Below, piece after piece: positions 35,839 through 44,940 of a stretch of 64,000 bases of DNA (its first letter is position 1; each line of letters begins with the position of its first letter). The stretch is from the NCBI GenBank assembly GCA_018195615.1, contig JAGTPG010000001.1:2046501-2110500 (forward strand). The letters are read 5' to 3'. This DNA comes from Streptomyces tuirus (GTDB taxonomy: Bacteria > Actinomycetota > Actinomycetes > Streptomycetales > Streptomycetaceae). The notes below the pieces were generated by a model, which saw only the letters and a program-made list of their open reading frames with translations, did no database searches and was not told where the DNA came from. Both the position numbers and the translations under genes were made by a program.

Positions 35839-36801
35839 TCACTGCTTCCTGCGGCGCCACCACACCACCGGCACCACACCGGCGAGTGCGAGCCCCTGCG
35901 GCGCCACCGCCCAGCCGGCCGCGGCCGGCTGGGCGGCCAGACCGGACTGGTCGAAGGTGTCCGGCACCGGCAGGGTGTCCCAGCGGTTGATCGGCCAGGC
36001 GATGACGATGGCGCGTCCGACGACGTCCTTCACCGGGACCATGCCGTGGTGCTCGTCCGACTGGTTGTAGCGGGAGTCCCGGGAGTTCTGCCGGTGGTCT
36101 CCCATGACCCAGATGTAGCCCTCGGGGACCTTCACCTTGAACTGGCCGCCCTGGTCGTCGACGCTGCACGGCGTGTTGTTCGGGTAGACGTAGGACTTCT
36201 CGTTCAGCGCCTTGCCGTTGACCGTCAGCGGGCCGGTGCCCTTGCACTCGATCGTGTCGCCGCCGACGCCGATGACGCGCTTGATGAGGTCCTTCTCCTC
36301 GGCGGACGGCATGAGGCCGATCCAGCTGAGGAACGTCTGGAACGCGTTCGGTTCCATGGTCGGCTCGCCCGCCAGCCAGTTGTCGGGGTCGTGGAAGACC
36401 ACGACCTCGCCCCGCTCCGGCTCGGAGCCGAACCAGGGGGTGAGCTTGTCGACCAGCACGCGGTCGCCCTGCTGGAGGGTGTTCTGCATCGAGTCGGACG
36501 GGATGGAGAACGCCTGCACCAGGAAGGTTTTGATCAGCAGCGCGAGAACCAGCGCGATGCCGATCAGGATGGGCAGCTCCTTCCAGAAGGAGCGTGGCTT
36601 CTTCGGTGTCCGGGCCGGGCCGCCCGGCCCCTGGTCATCGGCTGTCGTGTGCTCGCCTGTCACCCTGTCGTCCTCGGCTGCCCCGGAGTCATTCCCGGAG
36701 GTCACGGCGCTGTCCGCGGCCGGGACGGCGGATTCCGCGGGGTGTCCGCGGTGCTCCTCGCCGTCGTGTCCGGACCGTGCGCCAACCGCCACATCCCCCA
36801 C
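35839..36801 (-). CDS. sipY: Type I signal peptidase (SipY-like)
   Basis: This 320-residue signal peptidase has a long acidic cytoplasmic N-terminus (about 70 residues), a membrane segment (LPILIGIALVLALLIKTFLV), catalytic Ser in IPSDSMQNTL, catalytic Lys in DLIKRVIGVGGD and box E YIWVMGDHRQNSRDSR. A C-terminal hydrophobic stretch (LALAGVVPVVWW) ends in Arg/Lys. The GTG at 36801 has AGGAG six bases upstream, supporting this start even though the sipX frame runs over it. Confidence 0.92.
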   Translation of the reverse strand: MGDVAVGARSGHDGEEHRGHPAESAVPAADSAVTSGNDSGAAEDDRVTGEHTTADDQGPGGPARTPKKPRSFWKELPILIGIALVLALLIKTFLVQAFSIPSDSMQNTLQQGDRVLVDKLTPWFGSEPERGEVVVFHDPDNWLAGEPTMEPNAFQTFLSWIGLMPSAEEKDLIKRVIGVGGDTIECKGTGPLTVNGKALNEKSYVYPNNTPCSVDDQGGQFKVKVPEGYIWVMGDHRQNSRDSRYNQSDEHHGMVPVKDVVGRAIVIAWPINRWDTLPVPDTFDQSGLAAQPAAAGWAVAPQGLALAGVVPVVWWRRRKQ

Positions 36802-37780
36802 GCCAACTCCTCACTCTGTGCCGCCGCCTGCCCCATACACGACGCAGGCCCACCACTCCCATAACGAGCGGGAGTTCCGCAGGGGTCGGGAGCTGGATCG
36901 TTCCGTTCGAATCGTCGGGAGCAACCCTATGCGACAGCCGGGGAGCAGCGGTCGACCCGGGGGCCGCGTCGGACACGGAGGCGTAGGTCTGCGGTTCCTC
37001 CAGCATGTTCCAGTGCCCGAAGGGCCAGGCGATGACCATGGCGCGGCCGACCACCTCGTCCTCGGAGACCGTGCCGCCGTAGTCGGTGTCCTGGTGGGCG
37101 CGGGAGTCCGCGGAGTTGTTCCGGTGGTCACCCATCACCCACAGCCGGCCCGGCGGGACCGTGATCTCGAACGGCGTGTCGGACGGGGCGTTGCCGGGGT
37201 ACAGGTAGTCCTCGTTCAGCGGGATGCCGTTGACGGTCACGCGTCCTTGCGTGTCGCAGCACTTGACGCGGTCGCCGCCGACGCCGACGACCCGCTTGAT
37301 GAGGTCCTTCTCGTTGTCGGACGGCAGCAGACCGATGAAGGTGAGCCCTTCCTTGACCTGCTTGATGACGACCGGGTCGTCCTTCTGCGGCGTGGTCTGC
37401 TCGTCCTGGAGCCAGCCGCCGGGGTCCTTGAAGACGACGACGTCCCCGCGCTGCGGCTTGGAGCCGAACCACGGGGTGAGCTTGTCGACCAGCACGCGGT
37501 CGCCGATCTGGATCGTCTGCTCCATGGAGCCGGACGGGATGACGAAGGCCTGGACGAGGAACGTCTTCAGCACGAGCGCTATGAGGACGGCGACGCCGAC
37601 GAGGAGGGGTATCTCCTTGACGGCTCCGCGCCTGCGGCGCCGCTTGACCTTGCGCTGGAGCTTGCGCCGCTCGGCGCGGGTACGGCCGCCGCCCGGGCTT
37701 GCGGTGCGCCGGGCGCCGGTGGGCAGCAGGTTGTCCGCGGCGTTGCTCGAGACGCCGCGCGGTTTGCCGCGGTTACCCAT
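36689..37780 (-). CDS. sipX: Type I signal peptidase (SipX-like), 3' end uncertain
   Basis: This signal peptidase has an Arg/Lys-rich cytoplasmic N-terminus, a membrane segment (IPLLVGVAVLIALVLKTFLV), catalytic Ser in IPSGSMEQTI, catalytic Lys in DLIKRVVGVGGD and box E RLWVMGDHRNNSADSR. As read, it is 363 residues and overlaps sipY by 113 bases with an Arg/Gly-rich tail. A one-base shift late in the gene would instead end it as VVYGAGGGTE at 36811, just before the sipY ribosome site. Its ATG overlaps the sipW stop by eight bases. Confidence 0.87.
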   Translation of the reverse strand: MGNRGKPRGVSSNAADNLLPTGARRTASPGGGRTRAERRKLQRKVKRRRRRGAVKEIPLLVGVAVLIALVLKTFLVQAFVIPSGSMEQTIQIGDRVLVDKLTPWFGSKPQRGDVVVFKDPGGWLQDEQTTPQKDDPVVIKQVKEGLTFIGLLPSDNEKDLIKRVVGVGGDRVKCCDTQGRVTVNGIPLNEDYLYPGNAPSDTPFEITVPPGRLWVMGDHRNNSADSRAHQDTDYGGTVSEDEVVGRAMVIAWPFGHWNMLEEPQTYASVSDAAPGSTAAPRLSHRVAPDDSNGTIQLPTPAELPLVMGVVGLRRVWGRRRHRVRSWRGGCGGWRTVRTRRRGAPRTPRGIRRPGRGQRRDLRE

Positions 37781-38501
37781 GGGCGCCCGCCCTTCCGGCG
37801 GCGGACGTGGGCACGCGCGCGTAGGCGTCGGGGCGGTGCAGGCGGGTGGTGTGGCCGAGGGGCCAGACGATCCAGTCGGCGCGGCCGATCACGTCGCCGA
37901 CCGGCACCATGCCGCCGCCGGGCGAGCCGAGGTGGTCGCGGGAGTCGCTGGACCGGCTGCGGTGGTCGCCGAGGACGAACAGGGTGCCGTCGGGCACGAC
38001 GACGTCGAAGGGCACTGTGGACGGGCTGTCGCCGGGGTACAGGAAGCCCGACTCGTCGACCGGCCGGCCGTTCACCAGGATCCTCCCCTCCTTGTCGCAG
38101 CAGACCACGTGGTCCGCCCCCACGCCGACAACGCGTTTGATGTAGTCCGCGTGCCCGAAGTACCCGGTCCCGTCGAACACGACGATGTCTCCCCGCTGCG
38201 GCTCGGCTCCGAAACGGTACGCCAACTTATTTACGAGAACCCGGTCCCCGATCCTCAATTGCTGCTCCATTGATCCGCTGGGGATCTGGAACGGCCGCAG
38301 CACGAACGTGGAGAGCAGCAGCAGGAACAGCAGGCAGATCAGCAGGGTGAGGGTGATCCGGCCGCCGGGGATCCATTCGGTGACACGCGACAACGCGAAA
38401 CGCGACCGTCCCTCCGGCCCTCCGGGGTCCGAGGTGGTCTCCTCGGAGTCGGAAGGGCGGGAGGAGCGGTCGCGCTCCGTCGGCTGTGCTTCGGTGTCCA
38501 T
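37773..38501 (-). CDS. sipW: Type I signal peptidase (SipW-like)
   Basis: This 242-residue enzyme is the first of the four tandem signal peptidases. It has a charged N-terminus, a membrane segment (ITLTLLICLLFLLLLSTFVL), catalytic Ser in IPSGSMEQQL, catalytic Lys in ADYIKRVVGVGAD and box E TLFVLGDHRSRSSDSR. It lacks a clear C-terminal membrane segment, in contrast to its neighbours. It follows rplS by 45 bases and leads translationally into sipX. Confidence 0.92.
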   Translation of the reverse strand: MDTEAQPTERDRSSRPSDSEETTSDPGGPEGRSRFALSRVTEWIPGGRITLTLLICLLFLLLLSTFVLRPFQIPSGSMEQQLRIGDRVLVNKLAYRFGAEPQRGDIVVFDGTGYFGHADYIKRVVGVGADHVVCCDKEGRILVNGRPVDESGFLYPGDSPSTVPFDVVVPDGTLFVLGDHRSRSSDSRDHLGSPGGGMVPVGDVIGRADWIVWPLGHTTRLHRPDAYARVPTSAAGRAGAHG

Positions 38502-38546
38502 CGGAGCCAGATGCTATCCGGCCCCGATGTGAACCCCGGAGGGCGC

Positions 38547-38897
38547 TCAGCTCTCGCGCTTCTCCTTGATCTTCGCGGCCTTGCCGCGCAGCTCGCGCAG
38601 GTAGTACAGCTTGGCGCGGCGGACGTCACCCTTGGTGACGAGCTCGATCTTCTCCACGATCGGGGTGTGCACCGGGAAGGTGCGCTCGACGCCGACGGAG
38701 AAGGAGACCTTGCGGACCGTGAAGGTCTCGCGCACGCCGGCCCCCTGTCGGCGGATCACCACACCCTTGAACTGCTGCACACGGGAGCGGTTGCCCTCGA
38801 TGACGCGGACGTGCACGTTGACCGTGTCGCCCGGGCGGAAGGCGGGGACGTCGCTGCGCAGCGACGCGGAGTCGACGGTGTCGAGCAGGTGAGACAT
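38547..38897 (-). CDS. rplS: 50S ribosomal protein L19
   Basis: This 116-residue protein sits at the 30S-50S interface. It starts [20 protein letters not shown] and has the family motifs [54 protein letters not shown] and [22 protein letters not shown] 38897 gives the family start; an upstream ATG at 38924 adds nine unrelated residues. It follows trmD with a 134-base gap containing a small hairpin, so it may also have its own promoter. Confidence 0.97.
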   Translation of the reverse strand: MSHLLDTVDSASLRSDVPAFRPGDTVNVHVRVIEGNRSRVQQFKGVVIRRQGAGVRETFTVRKVSFSVGVERTFPVHTPIVEKIELVTKGDVRRAKLYYLRELRGKAAKIKEKRES

Positions 38898-38987
38898 TTC
38901 GTCTGCTTTCCTCGCTGATGCCACAGGTCATCAACGGAAACTAGGTTTCTGGATCGAGGCTGTGCGGGTCGGGGCGGGCGTCGTGTC

Positions 38988-39002
38988 CCCCTGTGGCAGG
39001 GG
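38988..39002 (-). terminator. Small hairpin between trmD and rplS
   Basis: CCCCTG and CAGGGG flank a three-base loop, 30 bases after the trmD stop. It could partly terminate or stabilise the rpsP-trmD message upstream of rplS. Confidence 0.45.
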
Positions 39003-39031
39003 CGCACGCCGGACGGACGCACAACAGCGAG

Positions 39032-39864
39032 CTATTCTTCCACGCCCTCGGCCCTGCGCCAAAATCGGCCGTACGGCTCCCCTTCGGGGTCCGGTTCCCA
39101 GCCGAGGATGGACAGCATCTCGCGGTCCTTCTTGTCGAAGGCCTTCGGGTCGCACCGCTCGATGAGGTCGGGCCGGTGGGCCGTGGTGCGCTTCAGGGCC
39201 TCGTCGCGGCGCCAGCGCGCGATCTTGCCGTGGTGACCGCTGAGCAGCACGTCGGGGATGTCCCGGCCGCGCCACTCGGGCGGCTTGGTGTAGACGGGGC
39301 CCTCCAGCAGGCTCGCCATGGCGCCGGGCGCGAAGGAGTCGTCCCGGTGGGACTCGGCGTTGCCCAGGACGCCGGGCAGCAGCCGGGCCACGGCCTCCGT
39401 GACGACCAGGACGGCCGCCTCTCCCCCGGCCAGGACGTAGTCGCCGATGGACACCTCGTACACCGGCATCCGGGTCGCGTACTCGTCGACCACGCGCCGG
39501 TCGATGCCCTCGTAACGGGCCGGCGTGAAGATCAGCCAGGGGCGCTCGGAGAGGTGGACGGCGAGCTCCTGGGTGAAGGGGCGGCCGCTGGGTGTCGGGA
39601 CGATCAGGGCGGGCTCGCGGGAGCCGGTCTCGTAGCCGTCGGCCAGGACGGCGTCCAGCGCCTCTCCCCAGGGCTCGGTCTTCATGACCATGCCGGGGCC
39701 GCCGCCGTAGGGCGTGTCGTCGACGGTGTTGTGGCGGTCGTAGGTCCAGGAGCGCAGGTCGTGGACCTGGACGTTCAGCTGTCCACGCGCGCGTGCCTTG
39801 CCGACGAGGGAGACGTCCAGCGGTTCCAGGTACTCGGGAAGATCGTGACGACGTCGAGGCGCAT
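39032..39864 (-). CDS. trmD: tRNA (guanine-37-N1)-methyltransferase (frameshifted near the start)
   Basis: TrmD is a SPOUT methyltransferase that makes m1G37 in tRNA and prevents frameshifting. The N-terminal [10 protein letters not shown] is in one frame and the rest in another; restoring one base in the run at 39836-39838 joins them as IFPEYLEPLDVSLVGKA and gives 277 residues. The trefoil-knot region is present (YEVSIGDYVLAGGEAAVLVV, then LLPGVLGNAESHRDDSF). The ATG shares a base with the rimM stop (TAATG). The gene is essential in bacteria, so a true disruption is unlikely. Confidence 0.94.
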
Positions 39865-40424
39865 TACGACTCTTCCCCGCCGGGGGCGTCTTCCCGGCTG
39901 GAGGCGATCTCCGCGCGGTCGTCGATCAGGCCCGGCGGCGGGGTGATGACGGCCTTCTGCTCCTCGAGGTCGATCTCGGTGACGATCTCCTCGACGAAGG
40001 GGACCATCACCTCGCTGCCGTCGGGGCGTTCCACGATGAACAGGTCCTGGGTGGGCAGGTGCGAGATCTCCGTGATCCGGCCGACCTCCGTGCCGTCGGC
40101 GGTGACCACGTCGAGGTCGATGAGCTGGTGGTCGTAGTACTCGTCCTCGCCCTCGGGCAGTTCCTCCGGGTCGATCTCGGCGATCAGGAGGGTGTTGCGC
40201 AGGGCTTCGGCGCCGGAGCGGTCGCTGACGCCCTCGAAGCGCAGCAGGAGACGGCCGCTGTGGACGCGGCCCGTCTCGATGGTGAGCGGTCCCGCGGAGG
40301 CGGGATCCGTGGCGAGTACGGCGCCCGGGGCGAGCCTCAGCTCCGGCTCGTCGGTGCGTACCTCGACGGTGACCTCACCCTTGATGCCATGGGCACGGCC
40401 GATCCGTGCGACTACCAGCTGCAC
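39864..40424 (-). CDS. rimM: Ribosome maturation factor RimM
   Basis: This 186-residue protein binds S19 and helps assemble the 30S head. It has the N-terminal RimM barrel ([20 protein letters not shown]) and the C-terminal PRC-barrel ([40 protein letters not shown]), ending with an acidic tail. It starts with GTG and lies between khpA and trmD in the conserved rpsP operon order, with a stop that overlaps trmD. Confidence 0.96.
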   Translation of the reverse strand: MQLVVARIGRAHGIKGEVTVEVRTDEPELRLAPGAVLATDPASAGPLTIETGRVHSGRLLLRFEGVSDRSGAEALRNTLLIAEIDPEELPEGEDEYYDHQLIDLDVVTADGTEVGRITEISHLPTQDLFIVERPDGSEVMVPFVEEIVTEIDLEEQKAVITPPPGLIDDRAEIASSREDAPGGEES

Positions 40425-40506
40425 GTGTCCAATCTCCTGTCGTACGACTACGGGCCGGGGACGGCCCAGTGGCCCTCCCCGGCCCGAGCCGGTTGCGCGA
40501 TAAGCG

Positions 40507-40746
40507 TCAGCGGACGTGGTCCACGTCGACGAGGTCGACGCGGACGCCGCGACCGCCGATGGCGCCCACGACGGTGCGCAGGGCGCGTGCGGTGCGGCCG
40601 TTGCGGCCGATCACCTTGCCGAGGTCGTCCGGGTGGACCCGGACCTCGAGCACCCGCCCGCGGCGCAGGTTGCGCGAGGCGACCTGCACATCGTCAGGGT
40701 TGTCGACGATGCCCTTCACGAGGTGCTCGAGAGCCTCCTCGAGCAT
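40507..40746 (-). CDS. khpA: KH-domain RNA-binding protein KhpA
   Basis: This 79-residue protein consists of one KH domain with the RNA-binding GxxG loop as GRNG (residues 47-50, in [17 protein letters not shown]). KhpA proteins bind many RNAs, often with KhpB, and are regularly encoded between rpsP and rimM, as here. It starts two bases after the rpsP stop. Confidence 0.93.
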   Translation of the reverse strand: MLEEALEHLVKGIVDNPDDVQVASRNLRRGRVLEVRVHPDDLGKVIGRNGRTARALRTVVGAIGGRGVRVDLVDVDHVR

Positions 40747-40748
40747 GC

Positions 40749-41168
40749 TCAGGCCTCGGTCGAAGCGGACTCAGCGGCAGCGTCGTCCTTCTTCTCAGCC
40801 TTCTTCTTCTGGGTGATCGCCTCACCCTTGCCCTCGTCGTCACCGCCGAGAGCCTCGAACGACGGGCGCGCGGCCTTCTCGGGCTGCGTCAGGAGCGGGG
40901 CCGGAGCGGGCTCGCCCTTGAACTTCTGCCAGTCGCCGGTCTTCTTGAGGATGGCGAGCACGGGCTCGGTCGGCTGGGCGCCGACACGGAGCCAGTACGC
41001 GACACGGTCCGCGTCGACCTCGATCACCGACGGGTTGTACGTCGGGTGGTACTTGCCGATCTCCTCGATCGCACGGCCGTCACGGCGGGTGCGGGAGTCG
41101 GCGACGACGATGCGGTAGTGAGGCGAACGGATCTTGCCCAGACGCTTCAGCTTGATCTTGACTGCCAC
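40749..41168 (-). CDS. rpsP: 30S ribosomal protein S16
   Basis: This 139-residue S16 protein starts [20 protein letters not shown] with [20 protein letters not shown] further on. Compared with the usual 80-90 residues it has a long C-terminal tail rich in Lys, Ala and Glu, typical of actinobacteria. It is the first gene of the rpsP-khpA-rimM-trmD unit. The ATG follows GGAGAAC. Confidence 0.96.
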   Translation of the reverse strand: MAVKIKLKRLGKIRSPHYRIVVADSRTRRDGRAIEEIGKYHPTYNPSVIEVDADRVAYWLRVGAQPTEPVLAILKKTGDWQKFKGEPAPAPLLTQPEKAARPSFEALGGDDEGKGEAITQKKKAEKKDDAAAESASTEA

Positions 41169-41469
41169 GGGAGTGGGTTCTCCTGGATTTGACGTGGTTG
41201 GGCACGGCGAGAGAAGCCGCGTGGGGTTGCGGTACCCGAGTGCCCGATGGACGCGTCAGCCGGAGGAGAGAGGGGTCCTGTGCGGCTGTCGAGTACAGCT
41301 AGCCATTGTGCCATACCCTGCGGGTCGCTCCGGGCCGGGGGTGTGTGGGCCGCTGTGCGGGCACGCCCGGGTGGCACCCGGCGTGGAGGTGAAGAACGTC
41401 GGGTGCGCACCCGGCACCGGGAGGTGCTGCTCGTCGTCGACCGGCAGCCACGAGATGCCGGTACCGACC
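41169..41469 (-). promoter_or_regulatory. Leader and promoter region of the rpsP operon
   Basis: This 301-base gap precedes rpsP. On the minus strand the stretch GGTATGGCACAATGGCTAGC (about 41294-41325) contains CACAAT and TAGCTG, candidate -10 elements for the rpsP transcript, with about 140 bases of leader. A GC-rich region further upstream may carry the end of the SprT-like gene transcript. No small gene is visible. Confidence 0.4.
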
Positions 41470-42071
41470 TCAGCTCGCCACCGCTCCCACCACGTCCGGG
41501 ATGCGGAACGGCTTGCCGCAGCCGCCGCAGACGATGGGGGCCTGGGCGAGGACCGACGGTACGACGCGGACGTTGCGGCCGCAGTCGCAGACCGCCTTGA
41601 CACGGACGCCGCCGCCCGAGGAGCCGTGGCGGGCGGCCGGACCCCGGAAGGTGCGGGAGGTGTCGGAGGAGGTCGCGGCCGTGTGGGCCTTCAGAGCGCG
41701 CTGGAGGCGCTCGATCGTCGGGCGGTAGCGGCGCTTCGCCTCGGGGGTGAGCGTGACCAGGGAGAAGCCGCTGCTGGGGTGCGGTTCCTCGGGTGGTCCA
41801 GGCCCATCTCCTCGGCGATCGCGAGGAATCTGCGGTTGTGGTAGCGGCCGGCACGGGAGGTGTCGCGGACACCGCGCGCGGCGGCGACGCCATGGACTGC
41901 CTCATGGAGCAGTCGCTCGAAGGAGAGTTCGTGACCGCACGCGGACGACGACTCCCCGATCAGGGACTCTGGCGCGGCAAGGTCGGGCAGCTCGGGGTGG
42001 TACCGCTGAATGTCGGCCCACGCCTGTGCCAGCTCTGCGGCGAGAACAGGTGGTGTCTGTGTCGTGCTCAC
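41470..42071 (-). CDS. SprT-like zinc metalloprotease-type protein (frameshifted)
   Basis: After restoring one base at 41791-41793 this is a 200-residue protein with an SprT-like domain. The metal motif HEAVHGVAAARG (HExxH type) lies near residue 60, with RYHNRRFLAIAEEMGLDHP following. A C-terminal zinc ribbon, CDCGRNVRVVP and ICGGCGKPF-like segments (CDC...CGGC), ends at PDVVGAVAS. GTG 42071 gives VSTTQTPPVLAAELAQAW. SprT/Spartan proteins can cut DNA-protein crosslinks, but the function of this short bacterial form is not established. Confidence 0.8.
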
Positions 42072-42343
42072 GTAATGACAACGAGCCTGGGTGCCCCTGT
42101 GTTCCGATTCCGGGGCATCCCAAATAATTTGCACGTACCCGTCAGTTGCCTCTGATGCGTCCCGACGAGGGCGGGTGCGCTGATCTGTGGAGAAGCCTCA
42201 CAGCTCACCACAAGGTGGTGCGTAGTCCCGCGTACGCCCCGGCGCGTAGACCCTGTCCGCGCGCCGGGATACAAAGAGGTCCGCGGGTACGCAAGAGGCG
42301 TTTCGGCCGCCCTGCGCCCCACTCGGTAAGCGCGTGCCGCGCC
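42072..42343. other. Gap between the SprT-like gene and proS
   Basis: These 272 bases contain no supported gene. A 12-bp direct repeat, GTAAGCGCGTGC, is visible at 42326-42337 and 42347-42358; the second copy is the end of proS. The promoter for the SprT-like gene should be in the part near 42100-42150, which is relatively AT-rich. Confidence 0.5.
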
Positions 42344-43759
42344 TCAGTAAGCGCGTGCGACGACCGCGACGTTACCGGGTGCGTCGTCGGCGTCCGGCAC
42401 CGACCCGTCCTCCGCGACCAGACACCGTACGGTCACGGCGTGATCGGCCAGCTTGGCCTCGCCCTCCTCGCCCAGCACGGCCCAGGGGATGCGGGCCCAG
42501 CCGCCGGTGGTGGCGGCCTCGACGGCCTCCTCGAACGTCGACACCTCGGCCGTTCGGGACTCGCGGCGCTCACGGGACTGCCTCAGCAGCAGCGCCTGGT
42601 CCTCCTCCAGGACCCTGGGCAGCAGCGACACCAGCTCGTCCAGGGACACCGGTTCCTTGCCACCCGGGATGCGGCGGGCCAGCACGGCCGTGCCGTTCTC
42701 CAGGTCGCGCGGTCCCACCTCGATGCGCACGGGGACGCCCTTGAGCTCCCAGTCGACGGCGCGGCGGCCGAAGGGGATGTCGGTGCGGTCGTCGACGTGG
42801 ACGCGGACCCCGGCCGCCTTCAGCCGGTCGCCGAGCTCGCGGACCTTGGCCAGAACCGCGTCATCGCCCTTGATCGCCAGGACCACGGCCTGGATCTGCG
42901 CCAGCCGCGGCGGGACGCGCAGGCCGTTGTCGTCGCCGTGCATCATCACCAGGGCGCCGATCATGCGGGTGGTGGAGCCCCAGGAGGTCTGCCAGACCAG
43001 CTCCTGCCGGCCGTCCTTCGACAGGTACCGGGTGTTGAACGCCTTGGCGAAGTTCTGGCCCAGTTCGTGACTGGTGGCCATCTGGAGGGCCTTGCCGTCG
43101 CCCATCATGCCTTCCAGCGTGAGGGTGTTGACGGCGCCGGCGAACCGCTCCTTGACGGTCTTGCGGCCCGGGACGACGTCCATCGCGAGGACGTTCAGCA
43201 TGAAGTCCTCGTAGACCCGCCGGTGAATCTGCGCGGCGAAATCGCGGGCCTCCTCGTACGTGGCGTGCGCCGTGTGGCCCTCCTGCCACAGGAACTCGGA
43301 CGTGCGCAGGAAGAGACGGGGCCGCAGTTCCCAGCGCACGACATTCGCCCACTGGTTGATCAGCAGCGGCAGGTCGCGGTAGCTCTGCACCCACTTCGAG
43401 AAGGAGGCGTTGATGATCATCTCGGAGGTCGGCCGGACCACGGCGGGCTCTTCGAGTTCCTTGCCGCCGCCGTGCGTGACCACGGCGAGCTCGGGTGCGA
43501 AGCCCTCGACGTGGTCGGCCTCCCTGGTCAGGTACGACTCAGGGATGAGCAGCGGGAAGTACGCGTTCTGGGTGCCCGTCTCCTTGATGCGGGCGTCCAT
43601 CTCCGCCTGCATCCGCTCCCACAGCCCGTATCCGTACGGTCGGATGACCATGGTGCCGCGCACCGGACCGTTGTCGGCGAGCTCCGCCTTGGTGATCAAG
43701 TCCTGGTACCAGCGCGGGAAATCGTCCGCCCGGGGAGTGAGAACGGGTGCCTTGGTCAT
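42344..43759 (-). CDS. proS: Prolyl-tRNA synthetase (short, archaeal/eukaryotic-like type)
   Basis: This 471-residue class II synthetase lacks the INS editing domain of E. coli ProRS and belongs to the eukaryote/archaeon-like group (ProS type 3). The core motifs are present: motif 1 in YGYGLWERMQAEMDARIKE, motif 2 with LRPRLFLRTSEFLWQEGHTA, the proline-specific VRPTSEMIIN and motif 3 region SWGSTTRMIGALVMMHGDD, followed by an anticodon-binding domain. ATG 43759 starts MTKAPVLTPRADDFPRWYQD; the longer frame to 43924 is not family-like. It is essential unless a second copy exists elsewhere. Confidence 0.94.
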   Translation of the reverse strand: MTKAPVLTPRADDFPRWYQDLITKAELADNGPVRGTMVIRPYGYGLWERMQAEMDARIKETGTQNAYFPLLIPESYLTREADHVEGFAPELAVVTHGGGKELEEPAVVRPTSEMIINASFSKWVQSYRDLPLLINQWANVVRWELRPRLFLRTSEFLWQEGHTAHATYEEARDFAAQIHRRVYEDFMLNVLAMDVVPGRKTVKERFAGAVNTLTLEGMMGDGKALQMATSHELGQNFAKAFNTRYLSKDGRQELVWQTSWGSTTRMIGALVMMHGDDNGLRVPPRLAQIQAVVLAIKGDDAVLAKVRELGDRLKAAGVRVHVDDRTDIPFGRRAVDWELKGVPVRIEVGPRDLENGTAVLARRIPGGKEPVSLDELVSLLPRVLEEDQALLLRQSRERRESRTAEVSTFEEAVEAATTGGWARIPWAVLGEEGEAKLADHAVTVRCLVAEDGSVPDADDAPGNVAVVARAY

Positions 43760-43957
43760 GGCGAGATGGTACGGGCCCACGTTGCCGGAATGTGAAATCT
43801 CGCCATAGGCACATGACAACTCAACTGCCGGGGCGCATTCCACTGGACGACAGGTCGAGGGGGAGTTTCCTGGCATACGGGGGTAGTGCGAGCGCACTGT
43901 CACGGGGGCCATGGAATCGGGCAAGAGGTAACTCTCGGCGGATTGGGGCGCTTACTT

Positions 43958-44808
43958 ATGACACCTACGCTCGTGCGGCAGCACCTGCCTCACGCCGGGG
44001 CCGCACCCCGCGTGGACCTGCGTGCACGCGCGCGTGACTGGTCCGAGATCCAGGAGCGGATGCTCGTGCCGCTCTACGAGGCCGTCTACGAGCGACTGGA
44101 TGTGGGTCCCGCCACACGGCTGCTCGGTCTCGACTGCGGTTCCGGACTCGCCCTGCTGATGGCCGCCGCCCGGGGAGCGGCGGTCACCGGTGTCGACGCT
44201 TCCCCGAAAGGGTGAGCCTGGCGCGGGAGCGGCTGCTGCCCGCGGCTGGGGGCACGGAGCCGCGTGACACCCGGCTGGTCGACGGCTCGCCCCGGGACAC
44301 CGCGGAGCCGGGCGCTCCCGGATACACCCTGGTGACCGCCTTCGAGCCGATCGGGTGCCTCGCCGGCGACTCGGAGGGGCTGGGCGGGCTGCTCGCGGAG
44401 GCGACGCCGCTCGCCGAGCGCGGTGCGGCCGTGGTGCTGGCCGGCTGGGGCCCGCCGGAGCGGTGTGCCACGACGTCGGTGCTGCGGGTGGCCACCAAGC
44501 TGGCGGAGCCGCTGCGCAGCACGGGCAGCTGGCGGCCGGCCCTCCGCGACGACCTGGAGGACGTCGCCCAGCGGGCGGGGCTCAGGCCGGACGGGTCCGG
44601 CCGGGTGGCGTGCCCCTTCGGGTACGCCGATGTGGGCAGCGCGGTCCGCGGACTCAAGTCGACGGGCCTGTTCGACGCGGCGATCACGGCGACGGACCAG
44701 GTGCAGGTGGACAAGGAGCTGACCGAGGCGCTGCACCCGCACCAGCGGCAGGACGGGACGGTGTGGATGCCGAACGTGTTCCGGTATCTGATCGCCCGGA
44801 CCCCGTGA
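43958..44808 (+). CDS. SAM-dependent methyltransferase (frameshifted)
   Basis: After restoring one base in the C run at 44202-44205 this is a 283-residue class I methyltransferase. It has the SAM-binding glycine motif LLGLDCGSGLALLMAA near residue 55, the acidic residue of the next strand in VTGVDASPERV, and a later ALHPHQRQDGTVWMPNVFRY. The substrate is not recognisable. It is convergent with ffh and separated by a long hairpin. ATG 43958 follows an AT-rich gap with a small inverted repeat, AGTGCG-AG-CGCACT (43885-43898). Confidence 0.8.
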
Positions 44809-44876
44809 CGCCGGCGCCTGACAGAACGGGTGGGATCGCGCCCGCGCACGACCACCGTGCTCACGGCTGATCAACA

Positions 44877-44928
44877 GCACGACCGAAAGGGCACCCCATG
44901 AGTGCAAGGGGCGCCCTCGGTGTCGTGC
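44877..44928. terminator. Long hairpin between the methyltransferase gene and ffh
   Basis: GCACGACCGAAAGGGCACCCC pairs imperfectly with GGGGCGCCCTCGGTGTCGTGC, a 52-base structure between two convergent genes. The matching outer GCACGACCG/CGGTGTCGTGC arms and the GGGC-type core make it a likely bidirectional terminator. Confidence 0.7.
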
Positions 44929-44940
44929 GGAGACGGGCCG

